NCBI GenBank assembly: GCA_017555965.1
Contig: JAFZFH010000071.1
Coordinates: 39,456 to 103,455, forward strand
Length of the DNA stretch: 64,000 bases
Direction of reading: 5' to 3'
From: Bacteroidales bacterium
GTDB lineage: Bacteria > Bacteroidota > Bacteroidia > Bacteroidales > UBA932
Positions within the stretch are counted from its first letter, which is position 1; every line of letters begins with the position of its first letter. A program made the translations under genes and the position numbers. Below the pieces are notes generated by a model. It was given only the letters and a program-made list of their open reading frames with translations, did not search any database and had not been told where the DNA came from. Of the stretch, positions 46,259 to 54,991 are shown one piece after another.

Positions 46259-47052
46259 AGCATATCGGACAATCTTCCGTAATATGTCTTGGAAACCGGA
46301 ATATGACGTACGTCATCGGCATCAAGTTCAGCATACATTATCCCGTCCCTGTCTTTTCTCAGAACCTTGACATGGGCGGGATTGATGTAAAATGACCTGT
46401 GACAACGTACAAGGCCATTATCCTGACAGAGTTCATCAATTGCCTTCATGGAACTTCTGAGGCTATAGTCCTTTACTCGATTGTTCTCCACATAATAAAT
46501 ATTGACATAGTTCTCCTCTGCAGAAATATAGAGGACAGACGGCGCTGTGAGAACGATCTTGAGATTATGCTGACTGTCATAGAATCGCATTCGATGTATG
46601 GTTTCGTGCGGGTCAGTCATTGCCTTCTGATGATATTCATATATCCTCATTGACAAGGAAAGAACTGTATATACAATGACCTGAGAAATAAATACATATT
46701 GGAATGTCGTGGTAAGGTATTCGAAATAAGGCAAGCTCCTGTCAAGCACAAGCCATAGATAAAGCGCTACAAAAAATGAAGTAAAGACCATCTCTCCCAG
46801 ACACCAGAAGATGTAAATGGAATAGTTGATGCGCATAGGCACAAAATAATATACTAGTCTCGTAGCTACAGCGCACATCATAACAATACAAGAGATGATA
46901 GTCAGGTGTACACCGAACCATTCGCTTCCCAAGAAATCTTCTATACCCATCGGACGATAGATGAGCATGAAGGAGAAGAAGAATATCGGAAGCACAATCA
47001 TGTGCAGGAGCTGAGGAATGAATTTCCTGTAGACAGAAGCAATATGAGCCAT
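46255..47052 (-). CDS. Membrane-anchored LytTR-domain transcriptional regulator
   Basis: 265 residues: four or five hydrophobic helices (about 12-32, 48-70, 80-103, 115-138) followed by a LytTR DNA-binding domain (about 162-262) with SAEENYVNIYY and CHRSFYINPAHV. There is no receiver domain, so the membrane part is probably the sensor or an interaction platform. Regulators of this layout occur in Bacteroidetes. Two identical 9-bp repeats overlie its promoter, suggesting autoregulation. Confidence 0.9.
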   Translation of the reverse strand: MAHIASVYRKFIPQLLHMIVLPIFFFSFMLIYRPMGIEDFLGSEWFGVHLTIISCIVMMCAVATRLVYYFVPMRINYSIYIFWCLGEMVFTSFFVALYLWLVLDRSLPYFEYLTTTFQYVFISQVIVYTVLSLSMRIYEYHQKAMTDPHETIHRMRFYDSQHNLKIVLTAPSVLYISAEENYVNIYYVENNRVKDYSLRSSMKAIDELCQDNGLVRCHRSFYINPAHVKVLRKDRDGIMYAELDADDVRHIPVSKTYYGRLSDML

Positions 47053-47077
47053 ATTATTAGTCCCTTTTTTGATGTGA

Positions 47078-47109
47078 CAAAATTAAGAAATATATTTTTT
47101 AGTCACAAA
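47078..47109 (-). promoter_or_regulatory. Consensus promoter of the LytTR regulator gene
   Basis: Minus strand -33 TTTG (47109-47106), 20-bp spacer, -7 TAATTTTG (47085-47078), 26 bp before ATG 47052. Confidence 0.7.
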
Positions 47110-47129
47110 TAATCAATTTTAGTCACAAA
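47101..47129 (-). repeat. Direct repeats over the LytTR promoter (candidate LytTR sites)
   Basis: AGTCACAAA occurs at 47101-47109 and 47121-47129, 20 bp apart (two helical turns); the preceding TTTT is also shared. LytTR proteins bind pairs of 9-bp direct repeats with roughly two-turn periodicity. The first copy includes the -33 TTTG. Confidence 0.55.
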
Positions 47130-47195
47130 AAGGGCATAAACATCACATTTTCACCACACCTATCACAATTAATTCCTCACATCAGTCCTATAAGC

Positions 47196-47216
47196 TACCT
47201 TTGCATACGAAAGGTA
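47196..47216 (+). promoter_or_regulatory. Orphan -7 element inside a 7-7-7 palindrome
   Basis: TACCTTTG (47196-47203) is an exact -7 match. It lies in an inverted repeat TACCTTT-N7-AAAGGTA (47196-47202 / 47210-47216), a possible operator. No -33 TTG is clear. No open reading frame of usable size follows on this strand. Confidence 0.4.
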
Positions 47217-47337
47217 AAAACAGGGATACCCTAACACATATAACACATTTGTTAGAGATATAATTACTGATTTAAACCTAAATCTAAGTTAATGTACACA
47301 CTAAAAGCCGCTGCCTGTGAAGGTAGCGGCTTTTAAT
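47210..47337 (+). ncRNA. Candidate small RNA, about 125 nt
   Basis: Predicted transcript from the orphan -7 element to the terminator at 47303-47334. It contains small hairpins (AGGG-ATA-CCCT; CTAACA..TGTTAG, 47232-47256) and only a 14-codon frame that runs into the terminator stem. It lies between the divergent LytTR gene and the convergent YfcC gene. Prediction rests on sequence signals only. Confidence 0.35.
47303..47334. terminator. Bidirectional intrinsic terminator
   Basis: 13-bp stem AAAAGCCGCTGCC / GGTAGCGGCTTTT (one G.T pair) with A run on one side and T run on the other. It ends the YfcC gene on the minus strand and any plus-strand transcript from 47196. Confidence 0.85.
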
Positions 47338-47351
47338 TTATACGATCACAC

Positions 47352-48854
47352 TTAGAATCCGGGAAGATCCAGCCAGAGAGTCGGGAGAAGAAGCAGGAAA
47401 CCAAGAACTATAAGTGCAAGGATGAATTTCCACACCCACTTGAACCACTTCTCGTATGGGATTCTGGCAACAGACAGGACGGCCATCAGGACACCGGAGC
47501 ATGGAGTGATCATGTTAGTGAATCCGTCGCCGAACTGGAAGGCAAGGACAGTTGCCTGACGCGAGACTCCGATCATGTCCGAGAACGGAGCCATTATCGG
47601 CATTGTCACGGCAGCCTTTGCAGAAGCCGACGGGATGAAGAGATTGATGAAGGTCTGGATTCCGTACATTGAACCGAGAGCCCCTGCCCTACCGGCTTCG
47701 TCCAGAGCAGCAGCCATGGACGCGAGCATGGTATCGATCACCTGTCCGTCTTTAAGGATCACTATTATACCTGCGGCAAAACCGATTACAAGTGCTGCAG
47801 AAAATATGTCTTTCGCTCCTGCGATGAACTCCTTTGATATATTGTCCGCAGAATAACCTGCCGCAAAACCGGCAACCACTCCCAGTGCCATGAACAGAGC
47901 ACATATCTCTGGGAGATACCATCCATATCCCATTACACCTATCACCATATATACGATGGTGAACATAAGGAGGTTGAGTATGTACATCCTCACCGAACTG
48001 CGCAGAGAAAGAACCGAGAACAGGACGAAGACAGCTTCAACGACCCACAGGAGCCATGGAGCATCATATACCGACTGTCCCAGCTTGATACTGCAGCCCT
48101 GCGCATAAAACACCGAGAAAAGGACTGTAACGACTGTAAGGACAGCAAAAGAGATCCATGCATTACTCTTAGGAAGATCTTCTGAAGCCTCATTTACAAT
48201 CTCCTTTTTCTCCTGAGCGGCAGCGAAGGCTGTATTTCGCTTCACTCGGGATGCATAATAAAGCACAAAAGCTATGGTGACAACCATAAGTACAGCCCAG
48301 CAGAACACTCTGTATTCGATGCCTGAGAACAGAGGAAGTCCTGACATGTCCTGAGCGATACCGATTGTAAACGGATTAAGCATGGCGCCGGCAAAACCCA
48401 CATGAGCTGCGACATATACCATACATACTCCGACTATCTCATCATACCCCAAAGACTTTGCAAGAGGTATCACGACAGCAACGAAGGCGATTGTTTCTTC
48501 GCTCATACCGAACACAGCACCGAATAGTCCGAACAGCAGCATCACGAGCACTATCACGATGTTTCCGACGCCGAGTCTGCGTACCATAGAATATCTTTCC
48601 AGGGTATGGACCTTAGAGATGAAAGACATGATGCCTTCATCAACTGCCTTTGTACTGTTCACTACCCAGAATGCACCTCCGATGATCAATACGAAGGCAA
48701 TGATCCCTGCCTGCTGGCTGAATCCTTCATATAGGGCTGAGAATATCTGCCACGTCTGCGGATTTCCACCAGGCACAAGCCATGTGGACAGAGCGCATAG
48801 AGCGATGACAGAAAATATTATCACATATGTATTAGGAACTTTGAACTGTTTCAT
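47352..48854 (-). CDS. YfcC family integral membrane transporter
   Basis: 500 residues with about twelve membrane helices. Blocks GGAFWVVNSTKAVDEGI, GMSEETIAF and AAHVGFAGAMLNPFTIGIAQ, and near the C-terminus IPSASAKAAVTMPIMAPF and GDGFTNMITPCSGVLM, match the YfcC/DcuC-related (UPF0178-like ion transporter superfamily) carriers often annotated as C4-dicarboxylate or basic amino-acid/peptide transporters. The substrate is not determinable. Single gene between two spacers; terminator 18 bp after the stop. Confidence 0.88.
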   Translation of the reverse strand: MKQFKVPNTYVIIFSVIALCALSTWLVPGGNPQTWQIFSALYEGFSQQAGIIAFVLIIGGAFWVVNSTKAVDEGIMSFISKVHTLERYSMVRRLGVGNIVIVLVMLLFGLFGAVFGMSEETIAFVAVVIPLAKSLGYDEIVGVCMVYVAAHVGFAGAMLNPFTIGIAQDMSGLPLFSGIEYRVFCWAVLMVVTIAFVLYYASRVKRNTAFAAAQEKKEIVNEASEDLPKSNAWISFAVLTVVTVLFSVFYAQGCSIKLGQSVYDAPWLLWVVEAVFVLFSVLSLRSSVRMYILNLLMFTIVYMVIGVMGYGWYLPEICALFMALGVVAGFAAGYSADNISKEFIAGAKDIFSAALVIGFAAGIIVILKDGQVIDTMLASMAAALDEAGRAGALGSMYGIQTFINLFIPSASAKAAVTMPIMAPFSDMIGVSRQATVLAFQFGDGFTNMITPCSGVLMAVLSVARIPYEKWFKWVWKFILALIVLGFLLLLPTLWLDLPGF

Positions 48855-48993
48855 ATACGGTCTTTTGTTTCAGCCGCGAATATACGAAATTTCGCCGGAG
48901 CCTGAGCCATCAGGTTTCCGGCGAGTGCAAATAAAGGTGAAATATGATGAGCCTCTGCTGATGGATGGCCTTACCACCGCAAAGGACGTGTAG

Positions 48994-50076
48994 TTACTTG
49001 ACTTTCACGACTTCAACAGGCTGTACCTGTGTCTGATCCAGTGGATGGGACTGATACTTGACCTTATGGAAGTCTATATCCATCAGATTGATACAGCGGA
49101 TATTGCTGTTCCACGCAGTCCTGTAGTAGAACTTCATGGCCTTCAGGTCTGTAGCGGCAGTGAACTGAGTTGCGCTAGGAAGGCCCTTAGGTATATCTGC
49201 CTTTGCATGCTGGGATCCGATAGGAATGTCAAAGTTGTTCAGGATATGGAATGCCTGTACGACTGTATCAAAACCTGTAGCCCATGCAGGCGATGTTGTC
49301 TGAAAGAATGTGGCACGTACAAATCTTGAAGGAGAGGTAAAGTCTCCCGGAAGGCCGAGCATTCCGCTTCCATGTCCTAAAGGCATCAGAGTGATACCCG
49401 GTTTGATGGTATTGTCAGGGGCAGAACCCGGTTCAAGATTTATGTAATTGTTAAGATTTGTCAGATGCCAGTTGAAGCCCGGAGCATTTGTGAGCACGCC
49501 CAATGTGTTCTCATAAAAATGAGGAACACCAGCGACGACTTCGAGTACCACCATACGGCCGTTCGGCTCAGCGATTCTCCAATGTACAGCACCGATCTTA
49601 TGGCTCAATGTGACAAGATCTATCTTTGAAAGTCCTTCTTTCACCTGATCGATGGTCGAGAACTGCGACAAGACCCATGAAACGAACTGCATGTCGCACA
49701 AAGTCTTGTCATTGGCGTTCGAATCATATGCCGCATATTCTCCATATTGAGGAAAGAAGAAAAGTCCGGCGGACAGACCGGCTTCATTGACTCCTTCCAC
49801 CACAAATGGTTCATACTCGGTATATATTCCCACATAACCATAGACTCCCTTATATTTAAGTCCGTTCTCACCGGTTGGTGTGTAGGACTGATGCATATGG
49901 CCCCTCGGGGAGACTACATAGCCGCACTGCATCGGGGTCGCCGCCCACTCCACAGTCCTGGCTACCACTCTACTGCCATCCATGGCAGAAAGACTGATGC
50001 CCGTACAGGCACTAGCCTTATTTGCAAACAGCGATACTGCGAACGCCATTGCCAGTAATACTATTATTCGTTTCAT
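48994..50076 (-). CDS. Choloylglycine hydrolase / penicillin V acylase family enzyme, exported
   Basis: 360 residues. Signal peptide ends ..NKASA, so cleavage before Cys24 (SA|CTGISL) would expose the N-terminal cysteine that is the nucleophile of this Ntn-hydrolase family. Further family blocks: RTVEWA, VEGVNEAGLSAGLFFFP, and the TNAPGFNWHLTNLNNY segment. It hydrolyses linear amides: conjugated bile salts, penicillin V or acyl-homoserine lactones. In a gut organism bile salt hydrolase is plausible, but sequence alone does not separate these. The 139-bp spacer before 48994 (48855-48993) holds an imperfect hairpin at 48893-48923 without a T run. Confidence 0.9.
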   Translation of the reverse strand: MKRIIVLLAMAFAVSLFANKASACTGISLSAMDGSRVVARTVEWAATPMQCGYVVSPRGHMHQSYTPTGENGLKYKGVYGYVGIYTEYEPFVVEGVNEAGLSAGLFFFPQYGEYAAYDSNANDKTLCDMQFVSWVLSQFSTIDQVKEGLSKIDLVTLSHKIGAVHWRIAEPNGRMVVLEVVAGVPHFYENTLGVLTNAPGFNWHLTNLNNYINLEPGSAPDNTIKPGITLMPLGHGSGMLGLPGDFTSPSRFVRATFFQTTSPAWATGFDTVVQAFHILNNFDIPIGSQHAKADIPKGLPSATQFTAATDLKAMKFYYRTAWNSNIRCINLMDIDFHKVKYQSHPLDQTQVQPVEVVKVK

Positions 50077-50107
50077 TTGACTTTAAATTAATCAACCTCA
50101 CAGAATA

Positions 50108-50138
50108 TTGCAATGTCTGAGCCAATGACGTATCTTTG
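50108..50138 (+). promoter_or_regulatory. Consensus promoter that fixes the start of the next gene
   Basis: -33 TTG (50108-50110), 20-bp spacer, -7 TATCTTTG (50131-50138). It lies inside the longest open frame beginning at 50113, so translation more likely starts at ATG 50158. Confidence 0.65.
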
Positions 50139-50157
50139 CGGAAAAGGAATTGAGACG

Positions 50158-51414
50158 ATGGAACAGCTGGTAAAGTTCATATCTGAGCACATGGGAGACG
50201 ACACTTCCAAGCTGCTGCTTGCACGAAGCAAGTGGCCGGAGATCGATATGGACCTCGCCGTGAACTGCATCGAAAGCCGAAGGAAACTCAAGGGCAAGGT
50301 GCAGGAATGGCATGAAAATCCGAATCTTATATTTCCGGCAAAACTATCTGCAGAACAGTGCAGCAGTTCATCGACCGGTCATTATAAATCAGCTCTGGCA
50401 GCATCGATAGTTTCTGATAAAGGAACTGCATGGAAACTTGCAGACCTTACAGGAGGTCTTGGAGTGGATTCGTGGTTCTTCTCGAAAAGAGCATCGAAGG
50501 TACTCTATAACGAGATGCAGCCGCATCTCTGCAAAGCTGCAGAGCACAATTTCCGGGCGTTAGGAACAAATAATATAGATGTCAGTAACAGCGCTGTAGG
50601 AAATGGTCCTGATGAGAAATCTCCTACCGCATTGCTTTCAGGTTTTGCTCCTGACATCGTCTATATGGACCCAGCACGTAGAGGAGAAGGCGGAAAGAAG
50701 GTCTTCCTCATCGAAGAATGTACACCAGATGTCCTTACACTCAAGGATGAAATTTTCAGAATAAGCAGACACATCCTCATCAAGCTCTCCCCTATGGCGG
50801 ACATCACCATGGTCTGCGAGCGTTTGGGACACAATTGCCGCGAAGTGCATGTAGTCGCTACAGGAGGTGAATGTAAGGAGCTTCTGATATGGATGGATCG
50901 TGAATGGAATGATAACTATACGGTCCATGCGGTCGAACTTCCTAACGATTATCCGGCATCGGAGGCAACCTCCTTCTCATTCCATCCGTCTGAAGAGCGA
51001 AATGCATCAAGTGTAGTTCTTTCTGCATCGACAGAAGAGTCGTGCTACCTTTTTGAGCCCGGCAAGGCATTGATGAAGTCCGGAGCATTCAACCTCATCA
51101 GCTCAAGACTCGGCATCGCCAAGCTGGGAAAATCCACACATTATTATACCTTCTCCGACGAAAGCATACTCCAGGAGGTCAATGGCCTCGGAAAGGTATT
51201 CAAAATCATGAGGATGGAACCTCTCGACAAGAGGACACTCAAGGCTGCAGGCAAGGACTTCCCTAAAGCCGAGGTGACAGCCAGGAACATTCCTATGGAC
51301 ACTGACACCCTCAGAAAAAAATTGGGCATCACCTCAGGAGATGACGCCCATATATTCGGTCTCAAGTCAGACAGCAGAGGAAATCTGCTTCTATGCACAA
51401 AGCGTGTGCTCTAA
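50158..51414 (+). CDS. THUMP-like / class I SAM-dependent methyltransferase
   Basis: 418 residues from ATG 50158, preferred over 50113 because a consensus promoter overlaps the upstream codons. Helical N-terminal part (about 1-85), Rossmann methyltransferase with the SAM loop ADLTGGLGVDSWFFSKRA, the catalytic MDPARRGEGGKK motif, and a C-terminal THUMP-like domain. The DPAR block resembles those of base-modifying RNA/DNA methyltransferases; the target is unknown. The last 24 bp overlap the convergent mntP gene. Confidence 0.85.
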   Translation: MEQLVKFISEHMGDDTSKLLLARSKWPEIDMDLAVNCIESRRKLKGKVQEWHENPNLIFPAKLSAEQCSSSSTGHYKSALAASIVSDKGTAWKLADLTGGLGVDSWFFSKRASKVLYNEMQPHLCKAAEHNFRALGTNNIDVSNSAVGNGPDEKSPTALLSGFAPDIVYMDPARRGEGGKKVFLIEECTPDVLTLKDEIFRISRHILIKLSPMADITMVCERLGHNCREVHVVATGGECKELLIWMDREWNDNYTVHAVELPNDYPASEATSFSFHPSEERNASSVVLSASTEESCYLFEPGKALMKSGAFNLISSRLGIAKLGKSTHYYTFSDESILQEVNGLGKVFKIMRMEPLDKRTLKAAGKDFPKAEVTARNIPMDTDTLRKKLGITSGDDAHIFGLKSDSRGNLLLCTKRVL

Positions 51415-51954
51415 CAGGATCTTCAAGCCTATGGCAAGGAGGATGAAACCTCCGACAAATTCAGACTTCGACTTCCATCTTGCACCGAAGAAGTTGCCGA
51501 CAACAACTCCCGCTCCAGAGAACATAGCAGTTGTCAATCCTATGATAATGACGGCTTCCCAGATGTTCACCTTAAGGAATGCAAGAGAAACACCTACAGC
51601 TAATGCATCAATACTTGTAGCCACAGCCATGGCAAGCATGGTCTTGAACGAGAAGTCAGGATCGACCTTCAGATCATCGTCCTTCTGAAGGGATTCCTTG
51701 ATCATGTTTCCTCCGATGATACCCAGAAGGATGAACGATATCCAATGGTCCACACTGCTCACGAAATCAGCGAAACTTAGGCCTAGGAAATAGCCTATCA
51801 GCGGCATCAGAGCCTGAAAGCCGCCGAACCAGAGTCCTGCCTTCATTACATGAACAGGTTTGAGTTTCGGCACGGAAAGGCCCTTACAGATTGACACCGC
51901 AAAGGCATCCATCGATACACCTACGCCGAGTATGAGTATTTCCGCAAATGTCAT
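51391..51954 (-). CDS. mntP: Manganese efflux pump MntP
   Basis: 187 residues, six membrane helices, with the paired repeats VGVSMDAFAVSICKGL (10-25) and ATSIDALAVGVSLAFL (111-126) carrying the conserved Asp residues of MntP. It exports Mn2+ across the inner membrane. Last gene of a tight minus-strand run starting at holA; 4 bp separate it from the metallophosphatase gene. Confidence 0.95.
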   Translation of the reverse strand: MTFAEILILGVGVSMDAFAVSICKGLSVPKLKPVHVMKAGLWFGGFQALMPLIGYFLGLSFADFVSSVDHWISFILLGIIGGNMIKESLQKDDDLKVDPDFSFKTMLAMAVATSIDALAVGVSLAFLKVNIWEAVIIIGLTTAMFSGAGVVVGNFFGARWKSKSEFVGGFILLAIGLKILLEHTLCA

Positions 51955-51958
51955 GACG

Positions 51959-52768
51959 TTAATAAGCTATCTTCAGGTTGCCCACTGACATTCCCCAGCA
52001 CCAGTCCTGGACGATCACAACCTCCTTGGCGTCAAGGTCCTTGACAACATGCTTATCTTCGAGCTGAGTATGAGAATGCCCTCCGACAATCACATCCACA
52101 TTTCGTACCTTAGGAGCTAAAGCCTCGTCCTCTGAAAAACCAAGGTGGCTGAGACAGAACACCAGATCACATCCTTTTTCATTCTTCAGCATATCCGCAT
52201 AATGATTTACCACTGCAGAAGGCTCCTGATAGACAAGATTTCCCACAAGACTACGGTCAACCACGCTGCTCACATCTGTAAGAAGACCGATGATACCGAT
52301 CTTCATACCGGCCTTACGCACGATCACATATGGCTTTACAAGTCCCTCAAGAGGAGTTCCTGTAAAATCGTAGTTCGCACATACAACCTCCGGCTTGAGG
52401 TTTCTGAGTCTGCGGGCAAGCTCTACTGAGCCGTTGTCGAATTCATGGTTACCCAATCCCACAACATCATATCCTGCAGCATTGAGCACATCTATCTCCA
52501 TATTACCCTTCAACTCGGTAAAATATGAAGTTCCCTGACCAAAGTCACCGGCATGAAGGAGAAGTACATTCTTCTTTCCGTCAGCCTTTCGTACACTGTC
52601 AATATAAGCAGCCTGCTCCACTACTCCACCGAGACCCTTATACTCTCCGGTACGCTGCGGATCGATGTGGCTGTGAGTATCGTTAAGATGGAGAACTGTA
52701 AGATTCTGTGCATCCAAAGAAATGAATGCAAAAGCAGCAACTATAAAAAATACAATCTTTTTCATCAT
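51959..52768 (-). CDS. Exported metallophosphatase (N-terminal half of 5'-nucleotidase)
   Basis: 269 residues, signal peptide to about residue 20 (LDAQ). Calcineurin-like metallophosphatase with the dimetal motifs LHLNDTHSH (27-34 area), HAGDFGQG, GLGNHEFD and the C-terminal VDVIVGGHSHTQ. It corresponds to the catalytic half of periplasmic 5'-nucleotidases but ends before the substrate-binding C-terminal domain, which is encoded by the gene 9 bp upstream. The two products probably act together. Confidence 0.92.
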   Translation of the reverse strand: MMKKIVFFIVAAFAFISLDAQNLTVLHLNDTHSHIDPQRTGEYKGLGGVVEQAAYIDSVRKADGKKNVLLLHAGDFGQGTSYFTELKGNMEIDVLNAAGYDVVGLGNHEFDNGSVELARRLRNLKPEVVCANYDFTGTPLEGLVKPYVIVRKAGMKIGIIGLLTDVSSVVDRSLVGNLVYQEPSAVVNHYADMLKNEKGCDLVFCLSHLGFSEDEALAPKVRNVDVIVGGHSHTQLEDKHVVKDLDAKEVVIVQDWCWGMSVGNLKIAY

Positions 52769-52777
52769 TTCTTCCGT

Positions 52778-53611
52778 TTACTTCCTTATCACTACTCTTC
52801 CGTCAGTAGAATAATCGACAGGTCTGCCTGCAGATGTCTCCTCTCTGAGATGCTCCAGAACCGCATCGATGATCTGAACGTCCTTATACACTGTCAATGA
52901 AGTCGCATTCTTGCTCAAAGTAAGGCCGTCGCCACCTTCAAGAAGGAATGAAATGGTAGCCATTCCATAAATCTTCTCATCATCCAACGGCTCACCGTCG
53001 ATCTCGACAGACACCAGCTTACCGTCTTCGGCAACTACCCTTACACCTCCGAGAACCTGGAACCTGGTGGCAGCCATCTCTTCGAGAATAGTACGGATCT
53101 GCTTTCCTGTATGCTCTACATACGCGAGCTGATTCTTGAACGGGAACATAGAAAGCATATCGTCGAGAATGATTTCACCTTCCGGCATATCGACACGAAT
53201 ACCTCCGAAATTACTGATACCGATATGTACCTTCTTGCCTGCAAGCTGCTCTGTCTTCTTCATCAGAAGGTCGATGAACCAGTTTGAAAGTGCACTCTCA
53301 GGATATTCAGTTGTCATAGCCTTTGTCGAATGTCCGATCACATCCTTCACTCTTGCCATGGCAGGCTGAGCATCAAGGACCGCACGGGCTGTCTTCGCTA
53401 CAATAGAGTTCTTCTTATAGACTTTTCCATTAGGGGCGATGTACTTACTTCCCTTGAAAGTACCTATAGCCTGAGGCACATTGTCCTTTGAGGGCGAGAT
53501 GCATCCTGTCATATTTCCCTGCATCTCAACTGCCTCCCAGCTATACTCCTGTCCCCACACCTCTGCGTTAACGACACAAAGTGCAAAAACAATAAAAAAT
53601 AACTTACGCAT
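52778..53611 (-). CDS. Exported 5'-nucleotidase C-terminal domain protein
   Basis: 277 residues, signal peptide ending VWGQ (about residue 21). Residues about 85-270 match the 5'-nucleotidase C-terminal (substrate-binding) domain: NWFIDLLM, GISNFGGIRVDMPEGEI, DDMLSMFPFKNQLAYVEHTG and FLLEGGDGL. There is no metallophosphatase domain; that is the separate downstream gene. Domain order on the transcript is the reverse of the single-chain enzyme. The first 60 residues are unassigned. Confidence 0.9.
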   Translation of the reverse strand: MRKLFFIVFALCVVNAEVWGQEYSWEAVEMQGNMTGCISPSKDNVPQAIGTFKGSKYIAPNGKVYKKNSIVAKTARAVLDAQPAMARVKDVIGHSTKAMTTEYPESALSNWFIDLLMKKTEQLAGKKVHIGISNFGGIRVDMPEGEIILDDMLSMFPFKNQLAYVEHTGKQIRTILEEMAATRFQVLGGVRVVAEDGKLVSVEIDGEPLDDEKIYGMATISFLLEGGDGLTLSKNATSLTVYKDVQIIDAVLEHLREETSAGRPVDYSTDGRVVIRK

Positions 53612-53626
53612 TATATATCTATATAT

Positions 53627-54988
53627 TTATTTCTGTTTAAGCCACTTCCAGAGATCCTTGAAAGTAGTCTTCTTACCAAACATCAGAATACCGATCTTAT
53701 AGATCTTTGCAGACGCCCAACCGCATGCAACAAAAGTCGCCACAAGAAGAACGATCGACAAAGCAAGTTCCCAACCAGGAACACCGAAAGGAATACGTGC
53801 AAGCATCACGATCGGAGAAGTGAACGGAATCATCGATCCCCACCATACAACAGCACTGTCCGGAGCCTTGAAAGCATAAAGAGCCACAAAGAAAGCAAGC
53901 ATGAGCGGCACTGTCAAAGGCATCTGAAGCTGCTGAGTATCAGCCTCATTCTCGACAGCAGAACCGATTGCCGCAAAGAAAGAGGCATAAAGGAGATATC
54001 CGAGGACAAAGTACATCAGGAATGCAAAGAGCATCTGTCCCCAATTGAAATCCTTTAGAGTATTGAGGATAGTTGCAAGACCTTCATCCTGAGACATTGA
54101 CGCAGTCATCTGCGCAACATCCACACCACCCATCTGCGAGGTCATTTCCATCATCTGCTCTGCCTGTGCAGGATCTCCCATTATCGAATCGAATCCCACG
54201 AAAGCAGAGAAACCACCGATGAGCACAAGAGTGAGGACGATCCAGAGGAAGAACTGTGTCAAAGCAACGCAAGCCACACCGATGATCTTACCGAACATCA
54301 GTTCTGTAGCCTTCACAGAAGACACAAGCACCTCCACTACTCTGCTCGACTTCTCCTCGATGACGCTCTGCATCACCATTCCGGAGAACATCATCACAAA
54401 GAGATAGATGATCATCGAAAGAACCATCGATATGATCATAGGAACCTCAAATGAAGACTCCTTTTCCTGTCCCGAATCATCAAATACATATGTAGACATA
54501 GGGACATCCACTCTGATGTCAGCCATGATGGCCTTGAGGTCAGCGATGTCATACTGGGCGATCCTGTAGTCCTCGACAGCATCATCGACTCTTGACCTGA
54601 CCTCGTCTGTAAGGTCGATGCTCAATGGCTTGACAGAATATGATGCAACGCTGAGAGTCTTGTTCACGGAATCGATCGGAGATATCATCACAAGCGCATC
54701 CACACTCATCTCAGTCACAAACGCCTTCTTGTCATCCACTGTCGCATCAGAACAATCCTTATATGTGATGGTCTTGCTGTCAACAAGATAAGGCATCACT
54801 ATGCCGGACTGATCGACAACCGCAATCTCCTTTCCCTTATCCTTTGCCATGATCATGATGACGCTCGGAAGAACGCACATCGCAGCAAAGAAGACAGGAA
54901 CGAGGAAAGTAGTCAGAAGGAAAGACTTCTTCTTTACACGGATCATGTACTCACGTGCCAATATAGTCTTAAGATTTCTCATTTTCAT
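53627..54988 (-). CDS. ABC-2 type transporter permease (NatB-like)
   Basis: 453 residues (alternative ATG 54982). One N-terminal helix (about 24-46), a long extracytoplasmic domain (about 50-185), then five or six helices and the ABC-2 core block SRVVEVLVSSVKATELMFGKIIGVA. This is the layout of NatB-type exporters of sodium or unknown substrates. Partner ATPase lies 3 bp upstream. Confidence 0.9.
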   Translation of the reverse strand: MKMRNLKTILAREYMIRVKKKSFLLTTFLVPVFFAAMCVLPSVIMIMAKDKGKEIAVVDQSGIVMPYLVDSKTITYKDCSDATVDDKKAFVTEMSVDALVMISPIDSVNKTLSVASYSVKPLSIDLTDEVRSRVDDAVEDYRIAQYDIADLKAIMADIRVDVPMSTYVFDDSGQEKESSFEVPMIISMVLSMIIYLFVMMFSGMVMQSVIEEKSSRVVEVLVSSVKATELMFGKIIGVACVALTQFFLWIVLTLVLIGGFSAFVGFDSIMGDPAQAEQMMEMTSQMGGVDVAQMTASMSQDEGLATILNTLKDFNWGQMLFAFLMYFVLGYLLYASFFAAIGSAVENEADTQQLQMPLTVPLMLAFFVALYAFKAPDSAVVWWGSMIPFTSPIVMLARIPFGVPGWELALSIVLLVATFVACGWASAKIYKIGILMFGKKTTFKDLWKWLKQK

Positions 54989-54991
54989 ATC

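Noticed and set aside
47292-47336. 14-codon open frame (MYTLKAAACEGSGF) as a leader peptide
   Set aside because: It runs through the terminator stem and its stop lies in the T run; no attenuation target follows on this strand.
48893-48923. Hairpin in the YfcC/choloylglycine-hydrolase spacer as terminator
   Set aside because: The stem has a bulge and there is no T run on either strand; evidence too weak for a feature.
51959-53611. Frameshifted or broken 5'-nucleotidase gene
   Set aside because: Each half has its own start and signal peptide, and the domain order is reversed, which a frameshift cannot produce.
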